Positions 7,945 to 17,577 of a stretch of DNA of 64,000 nt are shown here, in pieces. How positions within the stretch are numbered: position 1 is the first letter of the stretch; each line of letters opens with the position of its first letter. Origin of the DNA: Spirosoma rigui (GTDB lineage: Bacteria > Bacteroidota > Bacteroidia > Cytophagales > Spirosomataceae). The stretch spans positions 868,001 to 932,000 of the forward strand of contig NZ_CP020105.1 of the NCBI RefSeq assembly GCF_002067135.1, given 5' to 3'. The notes beneath the pieces were generated by a model. The model saw nothing but the letters and a program-made list of their open reading frames with translations. It was not told where the DNA came from and searched no databases. Both the position numbers and the translations under genes were made by a program.

Positions 7945-9702
7945 ATGATGAACAACCAGAAAAAGTCGCTGTTGACCATCCTGTTTGTAGGAGCTTCCTT
8001 AACTGCTCCGCTGATGGCGCAGGACCTGCAAACAGCCTTGAAAGACATCGATGCTGAGCGGTTTACCAAAGCAGGTCAAACGTTGACACAATTAGCGTCC
8101 AGTTCACCTTCGGCGGATAACCAATTTTATCTTGGTTATTATTACCTGAAAAGTGGACAAATTGATCAGGCTAAAGCTGCTTTCGAAAAAGGCGCTGCCG
8201 CTGATGGTAAAAACCAGTTGAACAATATTGGTTTGGCTGGCGTGGCTCTGATGAAGAAAGACCGCGCAACGGCAAAAACCCTGATCGATAACGCCGTTAA
8301 TCAGACAAAAAGTAAAAACCAGGAAGTCCTGATTCGGGCGGCAGAAATGTACACCCTGTCGGATCAGACGAACGATCCGGCTGAAGCACTGCGTCTATTG
8401 ACCATTGCTGACGAAAAGGATAAGAAGAACGAGCGGGCTGATATCGAAATGATCATGGGTGACGCTTACTTCCTGAAAAATGACGGTGGTAACGCAATCA
8501 CGAAATATGAAAACGCGCTTGCCATTACGCCTACCCTGGCTGAAGCAAATTACAAAATCGGCCAGCTCTATTTGCGTGGTAAGAACTACACTAAAGCACA
8601 GGAGTTCTTCAAACTGGCCATCCAGAATGATCCTGAGTTTGCCCCTACCTACCGCGCTTATGCCGACGCACTGGCCAACTCGCGGGCTTACAAGAGCGCA
8701 GCACAGAACTACGAACTATACGTTCAGAAAAGCGGTACAACAGATCCTGAACTGCTGTTGGACGTAGCCCGGTACAAGTTTCTGGCCGAAGATTATCAGG
8801 GAGCTACCGCTTACCTGGATCAACTGAAAGGAAAGGTGAACAACCCGATCATTGACCGCATGTATGGTTGGGCGTACACAGCGCTTGGCAAGAATAACGA
8901 AGCCGTTGAATCACTGAATCGGTTCATATCGACAGCTCCGCAGAAAGTGATGTATGACGACTACAAGTATCTGGGTCGTGCGCAGGGACAACTGGGTACG
9001 CCAGAAGGAGACTCGCTGAGCATCGTTAACCTGGAAAAAGCAGCCGCTCAGGACACGACCGAGAACCTGTATCGCGAAATTGCGAAGAAGTTCTACGACA
9101 CGAAGCGTTATGACAAAGCTGCTGACTACTACGCGAAGACCATCAAGAATGACAAGAAGCCATTGAACAATGACTACCTGTTCAACGCGTTGTCTAACTA
9201 CCAGTATGCTTTCCGGGTAGGTCGTGATTCAACGATGGCTCCGATGGATACGTCTCAGATTCGTCAGGCTAAGCAGATGTACTTCCTGCGTGCTGATTCG
9301 GCCTTCGCTCAGATGGCCCAGCAGGTCGAGAAAACAGCTGGTGAGACTTATCCGCTGGCTTACTACTACCGTGGTCAGTCGACGTACTATGCTTACCCAC
9401 CGGCTATCTCGCTGGCATCGGGTGCAGCTGTTCCCTACTACGAAAAGTTCATTGAACTCGCTAACGCAGAAACGGACGCGGCTAAGAAACAATCTTACGC
9501 CAAGAACCTGATCACGTCGTATAAATTCCTAGCCTCGTATAACCTGGCCAAGAAAGACGACGCGAAGGCGAAAGAGTACTTTAATAAAGTACTTGAACTG
9601 GATCCTAACGACGCGGATGTGAAGAAAGCACTGGATCCGGCCAAGCCAGCCGCAAAACCAGGAACCAAAGCGCCTGCCAAGAAAAGTGCAGCCAGCAAGT
9701 AA
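7945..9702 (+). CDS. secreted tetratricopeptide-repeat protein
   Basis: The 585-residue protein has an N-terminal signal peptide ending near PLMAQ (about residue 25), followed by many TPR units over residues 30-565. Clear examples contain ADNQFYLGYYYLKSGQ, ANYKIGQLYLRGKNY and AKEYFNKVLELDPNDA. It ends in a Lys/Ala/Pro-rich tail. TPR proteins are scaffolds; in this position, after a TonB operon and a substrate-binding lipoprotein, it may organise a periplasmic complex, which is inference. It has its own promoter and a strong terminator. Either of two adjacent ATGs (7945 or 7948) could be the start. Confidence 0.88.
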   Translation: MMNNQKKSLLTILFVGASLTAPLMAQDLQTALKDIDAERFTKAGQTLTQLASSSPSADNQFYLGYYYLKSGQIDQAKAAFEKGAAADGKNQLNNIGLAGVALMKKDRATAKTLIDNAVNQTKSKNQEVLIRAAEMYTLSDQTNDPAEALRLLTIADEKDKKNERADIEMIMGDAYFLKNDGGNAITKYENALAITPTLAEANYKIGQLYLRGKNYTKAQEFFKLAIQNDPEFAPTYRAYADALANSRAYKSAAQNYELYVQKSGTTDPELLLDVARYKFLAEDYQGATAYLDQLKGKVNNPIIDRMYGWAYTALGKNNEAVESLNRFISTAPQKVMYDDYKYLGRAQGQLGTPEGDSLSIVNLEKAAAQDTTENLYREIAKKFYDTKRYDKAADYYAKTIKNDKKPLNNDYLFNALSNYQYAFRVGRDSTMAPMDTSQIRQAKQMYFLRADSAFAQMAQQVEKTAGETYPLAYYYRGQSTYYAYPPAISLASGAAVPYYEKFIELANAETDAAKKQSYAKNLITSYKFLASYNLAKKDDAKAKEYFNKVLELDPNDADVKKALDPAKPAAKPGTKAPAKKSAASK

Positions 9703-9726
9703 GCTGATCTAATACAAAACTCAATC

Positions 9727-9767
9727 AACAACAAAAGCGCGGGCATACTGTCTGCGCTTTTGTTGTT
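9727..9767 (+). terminator. intrinsic terminator after the TPR gene
   Basis: Arms AACAACAAAAGCGC and GCGCTTTTGTTGTT are a perfect 14-bp match around a 13-base loop. The right arm supplies a T-rich end. Confidence 0.85.
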
Positions 9768-9832
9768 ATAACCCGCATAATAAAAAGCACTGACAGCCCA
9801 ACTTAGTAGTTATTATTTTTCGGGGCTAATCG

Positions 9833-9840
9833 TAACTTTG
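9833..9840 (+). promoter_or_regulatory. -7 promoter box for adk-obgE
   Basis: TAACTTTG is an exact TAnnTTTG match, 46 bases before adk. A T-rich stretch lies about 20 bases upstream, but there is no clean TTG. Confidence 0.55.
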
Positions 9841-9885
9841 CGGGCGCAATTTTTTGTCTGAACGACATTATTTTTATACATCCGT

Positions 9886-10497
9886 ATGCTTAACCTTGTA
9901 CTGTTCGGCCCACCAGGTGCTGGAAAAGGAACACAGAGTGAGAAATTAATTAAAGAATATAACCTGATTCACCTGTCTACGGGCGACCTTCTGCGGTCAC
10001 AAATTGCAGCTGGAACGGAACTTGGATTACGGGCTAAACAACTCATGGATCAGGGATTGTTAGTGCCCGACGAAGTTGTGATTGGCATGATCGATTACAA
10101 GTTGCGCGAAAATCAACCTGCAGCAGCGTCGGAAACACCAACGGTTGGGGGCTTCATTTTTGACGGCTTTCCCCGTACTGTTCCGCAGGCCGAGGCACTA
10201 GATCATCTTTTGGCGCAGTACGATACGAAGATTACGACCATGGTAGCGCTCGTTGTTGACGACGAAGAGCTGATTCGGCGCCTGCTCAAGCGGGGTGAAA
10301 CCTCCGGTCGTCCCGATGATCAGAATGAGGAGTTGATTCGGCGTCGCGTCATGGAGTACAATAACAAGACAAAACCAGTTGCTGACTATTACGGCCAACA
10401 GGATAAATACGTAGCGATCGACGGTATCGGCGACATCGATACCATTTTCGAGGCTATTTGCAGTGAGATTAAACGAGCGGACGTAGGGGCCGAATGA
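9886..10497 (+). CDS. adk: adenylate kinase
   Basis: The 203-residue enzyme converts ATP + AMP to 2 ADP in the cytoplasm. The P-loop GPPGAGKGTQ is at residues 8-17, followed by the AMP-binding STGDLLR, FDGFPRTVPQAEAL and LKRGETSGRPDD. The LID is the short form without zinc cysteines, and the length is normal for that form. obgE follows 54 bases downstream, so the two may share a transcript. Confidence 0.97.
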   Translation: MLNLVLFGPPGAGKGTQSEKLIKEYNLIHLSTGDLLRSQIAAGTELGLRAKQLMDQGLLVPDEVVIGMIDYKLRENQPAAASETPTVGGFIFDGFPRTVPQAEALDHLLAQYDTKITTMVALVVDDEELIRRLLKRGETSGRPDDQNEELIRRRVMEYNNKTKPVADYYGQQDKYVAIDGIGDIDTIFEAICSEIKRADVGAE

Positions 10498-10551
10498 CGC
10501 GATTCACCCGCAGGCTAAGTGGCTTGGGGTGTTTTGCAGTAAATTACAATC

Positions 10552-11559
10552 ATGGCTTCATCCAATTTTATTGATTACGTAAAGATAAATTGCCGGTCGG
10601 GGGCGGGTGGTGCTGGATCTGTTCATTTCCGGCGGGAAAAGCATACCCCTAAAGGCGGCCCGGATGGTGGCGATGGAGGCCGGGGTGGGCATATAATACT
10701 GCGGGGAAACTCCCAGATGTGGACATTGCTCCACCTGAAATACCGTAAACACATAAAAGCAGAAAATGGCGTTGCCGGAGAAGGTGGACGTCGTAGTGGT
10801 GCCCAGGGAACCGATGTCATTCTCGATGTTCCGCTTGGAACAATAGCCCGCAACCCTGATACGGGTGAGGTGTTGACCGAGATTACTGAAGACGGGCAGG
10901 ATGTGATCCTGTTTCCTGGCGGCAGGGGTGGCCTGGGTAATGATCATTTTAAAACACCGACTCAGCAGGCTCCCGATTATGCCCAGCCGGGCGAACCGGG
11001 CCGCGAAGAATGGGTGGTTCTGGAGCTTAAACTCCTGGCCGATGTTGGCCTGGTAGGCTTTCCTAATGCGGGCAAATCAACTCTTCTATCCGTCGTTTCG
11101 GCAGCCCGTCCCGAAATTGCAGACTATCCCTTTACAACCCTTGTACCCAATCTGGGGGTCGTAGCGTATAGAGATTACAAATCGTTCGTCATGGCCGATA
11201 TTCCCGGCATCATCGAAGGTGCTTCACAGGGAAAAGGACTTGGACTGCGCTTTCTTCGACACATCGAACGAAATTCGATACTACTGTTTTTAGTACCGGC
11301 TGATTCAGAGGATATTCGAAACGAGTATAATACGTTATTGAATGAGCTGCGGGAATACAATCCCGAGCTAATGGATAAAACGCGTTTGCTGGCTATTTCT
11401 AAAATTGACCTTGTCGATCAGGAGGAGCTGGACCGTTTAAAGGAAAATTTGCCCAGGAACGTACCGGCTGTATTTATTTCGGCGGTCAATCAGCAAGGGC
11501 TGGAAGAATTGAAGGATACGATCTGGAAAAGTCTGACTACTGCGAATGAACCGGGATAG
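10552..11559 (+). CDS. obgE: GTPase ObgE/CgtA
   Basis: The 335-residue GTPase acts in ribosome maturation and growth control. The N-terminal glycine-rich Obg fold (about 1-158) includes [12 protein letters not shown] and [13 protein letters not shown]. The G domain then shows G1 GFPNAGKST, switch region [14 protein letters not shown]3 [10 protein letters not shown] and G5 ISAVN. G4 reads SKID rather than NKxD. The long C-terminal extension seen in some orthologues is absent. It follows adk. Confidence 0.97.
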   Translation: MASSNFIDYVKINCRSGAGGAGSVHFRREKHTPKGGPDGGDGGRGGHIILRGNSQMWTLLHLKYRKHIKAENGVAGEGGRRSGAQGTDVILDVPLGTIARNPDTGEVLTEITEDGQDVILFPGGRGGLGNDHFKTPTQQAPDYAQPGEPGREEWVVLELKLLADVGLVGFPNAGKSTLLSVVSAARPEIADYPFTTLVPNLGVVAYRDYKSFVMADIPGIIEGASQGKGLGLRFLRHIERNSILLFLVPADSEDIRNEYNTLLNELREYNPELMDKTRLLAISKIDLVDQEELDRLKENLPRNVPAVFISAVNQQGLEELKDTIWKSLTTANEPG

Positions 11560-11577
11560 CAACTGTAGACTATCCAT

Positions 11578-11613
11578 AAAAGCGCGGCCAGCGTAGCGAC
11601 CAGGGCCGCATTT
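11578..11613 (+). terminator. probable terminator after obgE
   Basis: The arms GCGGCC (11584-11589) and GGCCGC (11604-11609) are extended by AAAA on the left and ATTT on the right. The loop is about 14 bases and the T-run is weak. Confidence 0.5.
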
Positions 11614-11622
11614 CTCAATGCT

Positions 11623-14598
11623 ATGAAACACGTTTCCGTATTTTTTTGTGCGGCATTTCTTTTAGTATTACCAATCGTAACACGAGCCCAGGTTCAGGTT
11701 TCCTTCCCAACTAGCCGGGCGGTGTTGCAACGCAACACCAGCAATCAGGCAACTATTCGTGTTACGGGTATCTATACAACCGCCGTTTCACGCATAGAAG
11801 CACGATTAGTAGCACGAGATGGACAGGGAACGTCGACCGACTGGCGGACCATTCAGGACAATCCGGCTGGCGGCACATACGCTGGTGATGTAACCGGGCA
11901 GGGCGGCTGGTATAACCTCGAGGTTCGGGGTATAAACGGCGACCAGCAGGTGGGTAATGTTACTTCAGTCGAGCGAGTGGGGATTGGTGAGGTGTTCGTT
12001 ATAGCGGGCCAGTCGAACGGCCAGGGTGTACACCAGGACGCTCCGAATCCACGCAACGATCGGGTTAACTGCGTTAATTACCGCTATCCGAATGAAGGCT
12101 TTCCCAACGACCCACCCGTTCCCACGTTTACTCAACTCGACAACAGTCCGGATTTTACCATTGCCCCCCGCGGTACAGGTAGCTGGTGCTGGGGCCAACT
12201 GGGCGACCTGCTGGTTAAGCGTCTGAACGTACCCGTTATGTTTTTCAATGCGGCCTTCTCAGGAACCGCCGTTCGCAACTGGCAGGAAAGCGCCCCCGAT
12301 GGTGGGGTGGCCTATGGTATTATAAACGGTGAGCCTTACCTGGCCCGTCAGCCATACATCAATCTGAAAATTGCGCTTCAGTTCTACGCTAACATGCTTG
12401 GCGTACGGGCCGTACTCTGGCACCAGGGAGAGACAGATAACCTCGTCAATACGGAACAAAGCCGGTATGTAAACGAACTTCAGTTCGTCATCAACCAAAG
12501 TCGTCAGGACTACGGCCGCAATGTACCCTGGATGGTAGCTCGCGCTTCATACGGCGATTTCATCGGTGGGTCCGATCCGGCAATCATTGCGGCTCAGAAC
12601 CAGGTGATTTCCAGCTCTCAGAATGTTTTTGCCGGTCCCGAAACCGACAATATCCAGATTCCGCGCAGCCGACCACCCCTCAACGACGGCCTGCACTTCG
12701 ACTTCAATGGACTGGTAGATCTAGCCAATGCCTGGAGTAACAGCTTAAACGACTCCTTCTTCCAGCGCGCTACGCCTATCACAGCGGCTCCGGCACCGAG
12801 CATATCCGCAGCCTGCGCGGGCGGTAATAACGTAACCTTTACGGTTAACGGCGATTACAGCAGTATTCAATGGGAAACGGGCGAAACGGGCCGGTCAATC
12901 ACAAGAGGTCCCGGTTCGCAGGTTCGGGCCAAAGTGAAAGACAGCCGGGGAAACACGCAGTTTTCCAGCCTGCTACGCGTCTCTGACCTACCCGTAGCTA
13001 CCGTAATTGGGAACGGGCCACCAGCTGTATGTATCGGCAGTAGCCTGGGACTTACAACAAACTACGACAACAATGTAACCTGGATCAACCAGCAGAATAA
13101 CCAGACCGTATCCACAAGCCGAACGTTGAATACGTCGTCGGCGGGCGCGTATTACGTCTCGTATCGGGATGTAAGCGGCTGTACGTTCGTTTCCAATGTA
13201 CTTAACGTAACGGTTAATCCATTGCCTGCCACGCCAACCATCGCCAATGACAAACCAACTACCTTCTGCCAGGGCGATAACACAGTACTTCGGGGCAGTA
13301 GCACAAATGTGCGGTATAACTGGAGCGATGGCCAGCAGAACCAGACTATTACCGTAGGTGCATCAGGCTCCTATTTTACGACGGTAACCGACCAGAACAA
13401 CTGTACATCGGCGCAATCGAACACGATCGTCGTAACCGCCAATCCGGTACCCGCCAAGCCCGCTATCGCGCTGAGCGGGCCTACTACCTTTTGCGCCGAC
13501 CAGAATATTACGTTAACAGCACCGGATGGTCTTACCTATCAGTGGACGGGCGGGCTGACAACTCGTGCTATTACCATCAACCAGGCGGGCAATTATTCGG
13601 TACAGACCCGGAATCAATTCGGCTGTAGTTCGGTCCAGTCGGACGTGATCACGATCCGGGTAAATCCCTTACCAGCCACGCCAACTGTCTCGGCGGCCGG
13701 TCCTACTACCTTCTGCGACGGAAATCAGGTTACCCTCAACGCAGCCAGTAATCTGGACATTGTATGGTCCAGCGGCCAAAATAGCAAAGCCATTACGGTG
13801 ACAACATCGGGCAATTATGCCGCTCGTTCGCGCGATCAGAACGGGTGTCTATCGCCTAGCTCATCCGCTATTGCCGTAGTCGTCAATCCGCTGCCAGCTG
13901 CCCCAACAATTCTCTCAAACCGCGAACCTATCATCTGTGAGGGTGACCGAATTACCTTCCGGGTCGAAGGACCGTTCACGGTATTCTGGAATACGGGAGA
14001 CTCGACACAGACGATCACCACGAACCGGGCCGGTAATTACTCCGCCCGCGTACGGGATGTAAACGGGTGCGTATCGCCACAGTCACGGGCAACAACCGTC
14101 GAGTTACGACCCCTGCCTCCTGCTCCAAGCATCAACATGATTGGTACGTATACGCTCGAAGCCATCAGCTCAACCAATGGTACACAGTTTCGCTGGCGCC
14201 GGGACAACGATTCGCTGGCCGTATCTACCGCTGTCATCAAAGCCAGCCAGTCCGGAAACTACACGGCTCGTTCGTCGATCATCTACTCCCCAACACTTAC
14301 CTGCTTTTCGGTTCCTTCGGCGGCTTACGCTTTCACCATCGAGCCCGGCAGCGACGGTTTAAGTGTTTACCCGAACCCAAGTCCGGACAAGGTAGTCATC
14401 GTGGAAACTCAGAATACGCTGACCAATGCTACCCTGACGGTTTATACCCTGACTGGCCAACTCGTTTTAACAACCGTTGTACCTTCCTTCGATGACCGGA
14501 AGCGATTGCAGCTTACCGGCGTGTTGCCGGGTCAATACCTGCTGCGGGTACAAGCCGCTGATTTCGACGTTTCAAAACGAATTCTGGTCGGTTTGTAA
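11623..14598 (+). CDS. secreted SGNH/sialate-O-acetylesterase-like protein with Ig-like repeats and T9SS sorting domain
   Basis: The 991-residue protein has a signal peptide (1-22), an N-terminal beta domain and an SGNH hydrolase domain of the sialate O-acetylesterase (SASA) type at about 125-375. Its motifs are GQSNGQG (catalytic Ser), LWHQGETDN and NDGLHF (catalytic Asp/His). Six or so Ig/PKD-like repeats of about 78 residues follow, each separated by a NPLPATPT-like linker and containing a conserved Cys (TTFC) and a GxYxxxxxDxNGC element. The C-terminus (LSVYPNPSPDKV to the end) is a type A T9SS sorting signal, so the protein is probably exported to the surface or medium. The likely substrate is an acetylated polysaccharide. 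A shorter paralogue follows in tandem. Confidence 0.88.
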   Translation: MKHVSVFFCAAFLLVLPIVTRAQVQVSFPTSRAVLQRNTSNQATIRVTGIYTTAVSRIEARLVARDGQGTSTDWRTIQDNPAGGTYAGDVTGQGGWYNLEVRGINGDQQVGNVTSVERVGIGEVFVIAGQSNGQGVHQDAPNPRNDRVNCVNYRYPNEGFPNDPPVPTFTQLDNSPDFTIAPRGTGSWCWGQLGDLLVKRLNVPVMFFNAAFSGTAVRNWQESAPDGGVAYGIINGEPYLARQPYINLKIALQFYANMLGVRAVLWHQGETDNLVNTEQSRYVNELQFVINQSRQDYGRNVPWMVARASYGDFIGGSDPAIIAAQNQVISSSQNVFAGPETDNIQIPRSRPPLNDGLHFDFNGLVDLANAWSNSLNDSFFQRATPITAAPAPSISAACAGGNNVTFTVNGDYSSIQWETGETGRSITRGPGSQVRAKVKDSRGNTQFSSLLRVSDLPVATVIGNGPPAVCIGSSLGLTTNYDNNVTWINQQNNQTVSTSRTLNTSSAGAYYVSYRDVSGCTFVSNVLNVTVNPLPATPTIANDKPTTFCQGDNTVLRGSSTNVRYNWSDGQQNQTITVGASGSYFTTVTDQNNCTSAQSNTIVVTANPVPAKPAIALSGPTTFCADQNITLTAPDGLTYQWTGGLTTRAITINQAGNYSVQTRNQFGCSSVQSDVITIRVNPLPATPTVSAAGPTTFCDGNQVTLNAASNLDIVWSSGQNSKAITVTTSGNYAARSRDQNGCLSPSSSAIAVVVNPLPAAPTILSNREPIICEGDRITFRVEGPFTVFWNTGDSTQTITTNRAGNYSARVRDVNGCVSPQSRATTVELRPLPPAPSINMIGTYTLEAISSTNGTQFRWRRDNDSLAVSTAVIKASQSGNYTARSSIIYSPTLTCFSVPSAAYAFTIEPGSDGLSVYPNPSPDKVVIVETQNTLTNATLTVYTLTGQLVLTTVVPSFDDRKRLQLTGVLPGQYLLRVQAADFDVSKRILVGL

Positions 14599-14639
14599 TA
14601 TTAATACGGGACTTGCCGTTCAATCATAGATAATAACTC

Positions 14640-14647
14640 TAATTTTG
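14640..14647 (+). promoter_or_regulatory. -7 promoter box before the second SGNH gene
   Basis: TAATTTTG is an exact TAnnTTTG match 130 bases before the chosen start. A TTG at 14613-14615 is 24 bases upstream, which is longer than usual. Confidence 0.4.
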
Positions 14648-14777
14648 TATTTTACCGGGAATGCGTCGGCACTGAGCAATGACCTTCAGCAGCACAGTCC
14701 GTACTTGCTCAAGACACGTATATGCTCTTGACCGGGTGGTAGTCTGTCCGGCAAAAGCAGTTATTAATTCACAAAGA

Positions 14778-16928
14778 ATGAGCAACCACTATCGTTTACT
14801 AGGACTTTTTGTTCTTGGCTTCCTGCTGGCCGGATACGCAGCAGTAGCCCAGACAAGCAGTCAAGCCGTTAAAATCACTTATCCCGAAAGTCGGGCCGTA
14901 TTCCAACGGGAAAATGACAATACCTGTACAATATATTTATCGGGTAACTACAGCCAGCCCGTTGACAGTGTACAGGCTCGCGTGCAGGCAGAAGTAACGG
15001 GGCAGGGCATCAATACCGACTGGGTCACTGTTCAGCGTAGTCCGCAGGGTGGCATCTTTCAGGGTTCGCTGCGGGCAAAAGGCGGCTGGTACCGACTCGA
15101 AGTCCAGGCCTTTGCGGGTGGTACGATCATTGGCACCGACGTCGTTCGGAAAGTAGGTATCGGTGAAGTTTTCATCATCACAGGTCAGTCCAACGCTCAG
15201 GGCTTTCAGAACTTTGGGGCCGTAGGAGCCACCGATGACCGGGTTAACTGCGTTACCTACGATAACTTCACGGCCAACTCCCTGTCCGATCCCCCATCCC
15301 CTACCTTTCAGCAATTGAGCGCGGCAGCTATAATTGGTCCGCGTGGCAAGAGCGCCTGGTGCTGGGGTGTTCTGGGTGATCTGATTGCCAAACAGTATCA
15401 GGTACCCGTTCTGTTTATCAACACTGCCTGGCAGGGGACTGTAATCCGTAACTGGCGGGACAGTGCCGAAGGGAAGGTTGCAAAGAATATTTTCGCGATG
15501 GGCACACCAGACGAAAATTTCCCCAATGGCATGCCCTACGCCAACCTGGTTATTGCACTACGGTACTACTGCTCCATCCAGGGATTGCGGGCCGTTTTGT
15601 GGCAGCAGGGGGAAAATGATAACGTCCCGCTGAACTCAACCCGGCAGGCCTACAGCGAGGACATGCAGTATATTATTAACAAGACCAGAGCTGACACCCG
15701 CCGGTATCCAGCCTGGGTACTGGCCCGCTCGTCGTACAATGCGGGCAAGGTAAGTCAGGAGATTATTCAAGCGCAGAATGACGTTATTAACACCTACAAC
15801 AACAACGTTTTTGCGGGTCCCTTCACAGACAATATTCAGGTTCCACGTTACGAAGGTGAAGTTCACTTTGGTGGCGATGGTCTGAAGCAGCTGGGCCAGG
15901 CTTGGTTTGAGAGTCTGAATGCCGTTTTCTTCGCCAGTTCCCGGCCGTTACCACCGTTGGCTCCCCCAACGGTCAGTGTTGCCTGTGCAGCCTCGAACAA
16001 CTCGCTCACCCTGAAGCTTCCGGATTTATACAAATCATACACCTGGAACTCGGGACAAAGCAGCCAGTCGATCAATGTCAGCCAGACGGGGGTGTATCGG
16101 GCTGTTCTGAAAGATGAATATGGCAATACCTACCTGTCGCCCACCGTTGACGTACAGGGTCCCATCCAGCCAGCGAATCCGACTATCTCGCTGGCAAGCC
16201 GGCCAAATCAGATCGCTGATACTCAGCAACAGATCTGCACCGATTCGTCGCTGGTTTTACTGGCCAATACCTCGTCCAATAGTTCGGCCAGCTGGAGTAC
16301 AGGAACAGTCAGTAAAACGATACGTCTAAGCCAGGCTGGCACATACACGGCACAAGCCATCAGTGTCTACGGCTGTAAATCGGCGCAGACATCGACTATT
16401 AACCTGACAGTGCGACCCAAAGTGCCGACCCCAACCGTTGAGCAGGTTGGTACGTATTCACTCCAGGCGACCCTGCCGACCCCAACCGGGGCTCAAACCG
16501 ACCAGTTCGACTGGCGCAGGGGTGGCGAATTGCTGCCACAGACAGGTCGGGAAATCAAGGTTGTCGTTACGGCCAACTACACGGCCCGGGCTAAGTCGAC
16601 ATTCACGATCAATACAAACAACAGCATAACCTGCTACTCTGATTTCAGCGCGCCAAAAGGATTCACGTTCGACCAGTCGGCAGGCGGGTTGAGTGTGTAC
16701 CCAAATCCATCGCGTGACGGCGTGGTGGTAGTCGAAACCCTGGAGAATCTGCCGGATGCCAGCGTGGATGTTTACTCGCTGACGGGCCAGCAGCTGTACA
16801 CCCAGCAGATTCCCCTGCTCGACGAGCGCAAAACGGTGAACCTGTCCGGCCTTGCCCAGGGCACATACATTATACGCGTACGCTCATCCGGATTCAACGT
16901 ATCCCGTCGTATCTTGATCAATCGATAA
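14778..16928 (+). CDS. secreted SGNH/sialate-O-acetylesterase-like protein with T9SS sorting domain (paralogue)
   Basis: The 716-residue paralogue of the preceding gene has the same architecture with fewer Ig-like repeats (about two or three). It has a signal peptide ending near AVAQT, an SGNH/SASA domain with GQSNAQG, LWQQGENDN and EVHFGGDG, and a T9SS sorting domain beginning GLSVYPNPSRDG. The frame is open 99 bases further upstream. I chose the ATG at 14778 because it directly precedes a normal signal peptide (MSNHYRLLGLFVLGFLLAG). In this copy the acid residue before the catalytic His is Glu, where the first copy has Asp. A tandem duplication followed by loss or gain of repeats explains the pair. 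Confidence 0.87.
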   Translation: MSNHYRLLGLFVLGFLLAGYAAVAQTSSQAVKITYPESRAVFQRENDNTCTIYLSGNYSQPVDSVQARVQAEVTGQGINTDWVTVQRSPQGGIFQGSLRAKGGWYRLEVQAFAGGTIIGTDVVRKVGIGEVFIITGQSNAQGFQNFGAVGATDDRVNCVTYDNFTANSLSDPPSPTFQQLSAAAIIGPRGKSAWCWGVLGDLIAKQYQVPVLFINTAWQGTVIRNWRDSAEGKVAKNIFAMGTPDENFPNGMPYANLVIALRYYCSIQGLRAVLWQQGENDNVPLNSTRQAYSEDMQYIINKTRADTRRYPAWVLARSSYNAGKVSQEIIQAQNDVINTYNNNVFAGPFTDNIQVPRYEGEVHFGGDGLKQLGQAWFESLNAVFFASSRPLPPLAPPTVSVACAASNNSLTLKLPDLYKSYTWNSGQSSQSINVSQTGVYRAVLKDEYGNTYLSPTVDVQGPIQPANPTISLASRPNQIADTQQQICTDSSLVLLANTSSNSSASWSTGTVSKTIRLSQAGTYTAQAISVYGCKSAQTSTINLTVRPKVPTPTVEQVGTYSLQATLPTPTGAQTDQFDWRRGGELLPQTGREIKVVVTANYTARAKSTFTINTNNSITCYSDFSAPKGFTFDQSAGGLSVYPNPSRDGVVVVETLENLPDASVDVYSLTGQQLYTQQIPLLDERKTVNLSGLAQGTYIIRVRSSGFNVSRRILINR

Positions 16929-16999
16929 ACTTTCCTCCGTTGGAAATCAGAAAGCCCTTCCACCCCGGAAGGGCTTTCTGATTTCCAACGGAGGAAAGT
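16929..16999. terminator. 33-bp perfect inverted repeat, terminator-like
   Basis: The arms 16929-16961 and 16967-16999 are exact reverse complements around loop ACCCC. The inner part (AGAAAGCCCTTCC / GGAAGGGCTTTCT) is a normal terminator stem, but the stem continues for 20 more pairs and no long T-run follows. Confidence 0.7.
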
Positions 17000-17111
17000 A
17001 GGCGCGGGGCATTTTAGGAAGTGCATAAAACGTTACCATTTCGTACTTTTGGACGTTTGTTTCCCTGAACCACCTGCCAACTTAACTTCGTGGCTCAATT
17101 GGTTTTATCGT

Positions 17112-17119
17112 TACCTTTG
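17112..17119 (+). promoter_or_regulatory. -7 promoter box for the nuo operon
   Basis: TACCTTTG fits TAnnTTTG and lies 23 bases before nuoA. A second match, TACTTTTG, is at 17044-17051. Neither has a TTG at the ideal distance. Confidence 0.5.
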
Positions 17120-17142
17120 TAGCATCTTTCTCAACTATACTT

Positions 17143-17514
17143 ATGAACGCAACCTACGTTCCAGCTGATTACTTACCGGTATTGATCCAATTGGGACTGG
17201 CGCTCGGCTTTATCGTGACAACCATGCTTGTTACGCATAACATTGGACCCAAGCGCCACAGCGAGAAAAAAGACGATCCGTTCGAGTGTGGTATTCCTGT
17301 TCAGGGGGATGCCCGGACCCCTATCTCGATCAAATATTTCCTGATTGCCATCCTCTTCGTTCTCTTCGATGTAGAGGTCATATTCCTTTACCCATGGGCC
17401 GTTAATTTTAAGGGTCTTGGCGTTGCGGGTTTCGTTGAAATGGTCCTGTTCATGGGCCTCTTGCTGGCAGGGTTTTACTACATCATTCGCAAGGGCGTTT
17501 TGAAGTGGGAGTAG
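17143..17514 (+). CDS. nuoA: NADH-quinone oxidoreductase subunit A
   Basis: The 123-residue membrane subunit of respiratory complex I has three transmembrane helices. The family motif KRHSEKKDDPFECG lies in the loop after helix 1, and ILFVLFDVEVIFLYPWA spans helix 2. It is the first gene of the ten-gene nuoA-J cluster. Confidence 0.97.
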   Translation: MNATYVPADYLPVLIQLGLALGFIVTTMLVTHNIGPKRHSEKKDDPFECGIPVQGDARTPISIKYFLIAILFVLFDVEVIFLYPWAVNFKGLGVAGFVEMVLFMGLLLAGFYYIIRKGVLKWE

Positions 17515-17577
17515 CCCTAACAGATGAATTTTAAATCATTTATATACGTTGTATAATGAGCAAATACAACGCTTCAT

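Noticed and set aside
13200..14140. Tandem DNA repeats in the first SGNH gene
   Set aside because: They encode Ig-like repeats with diverged sequence; no separate repeat element is needed.
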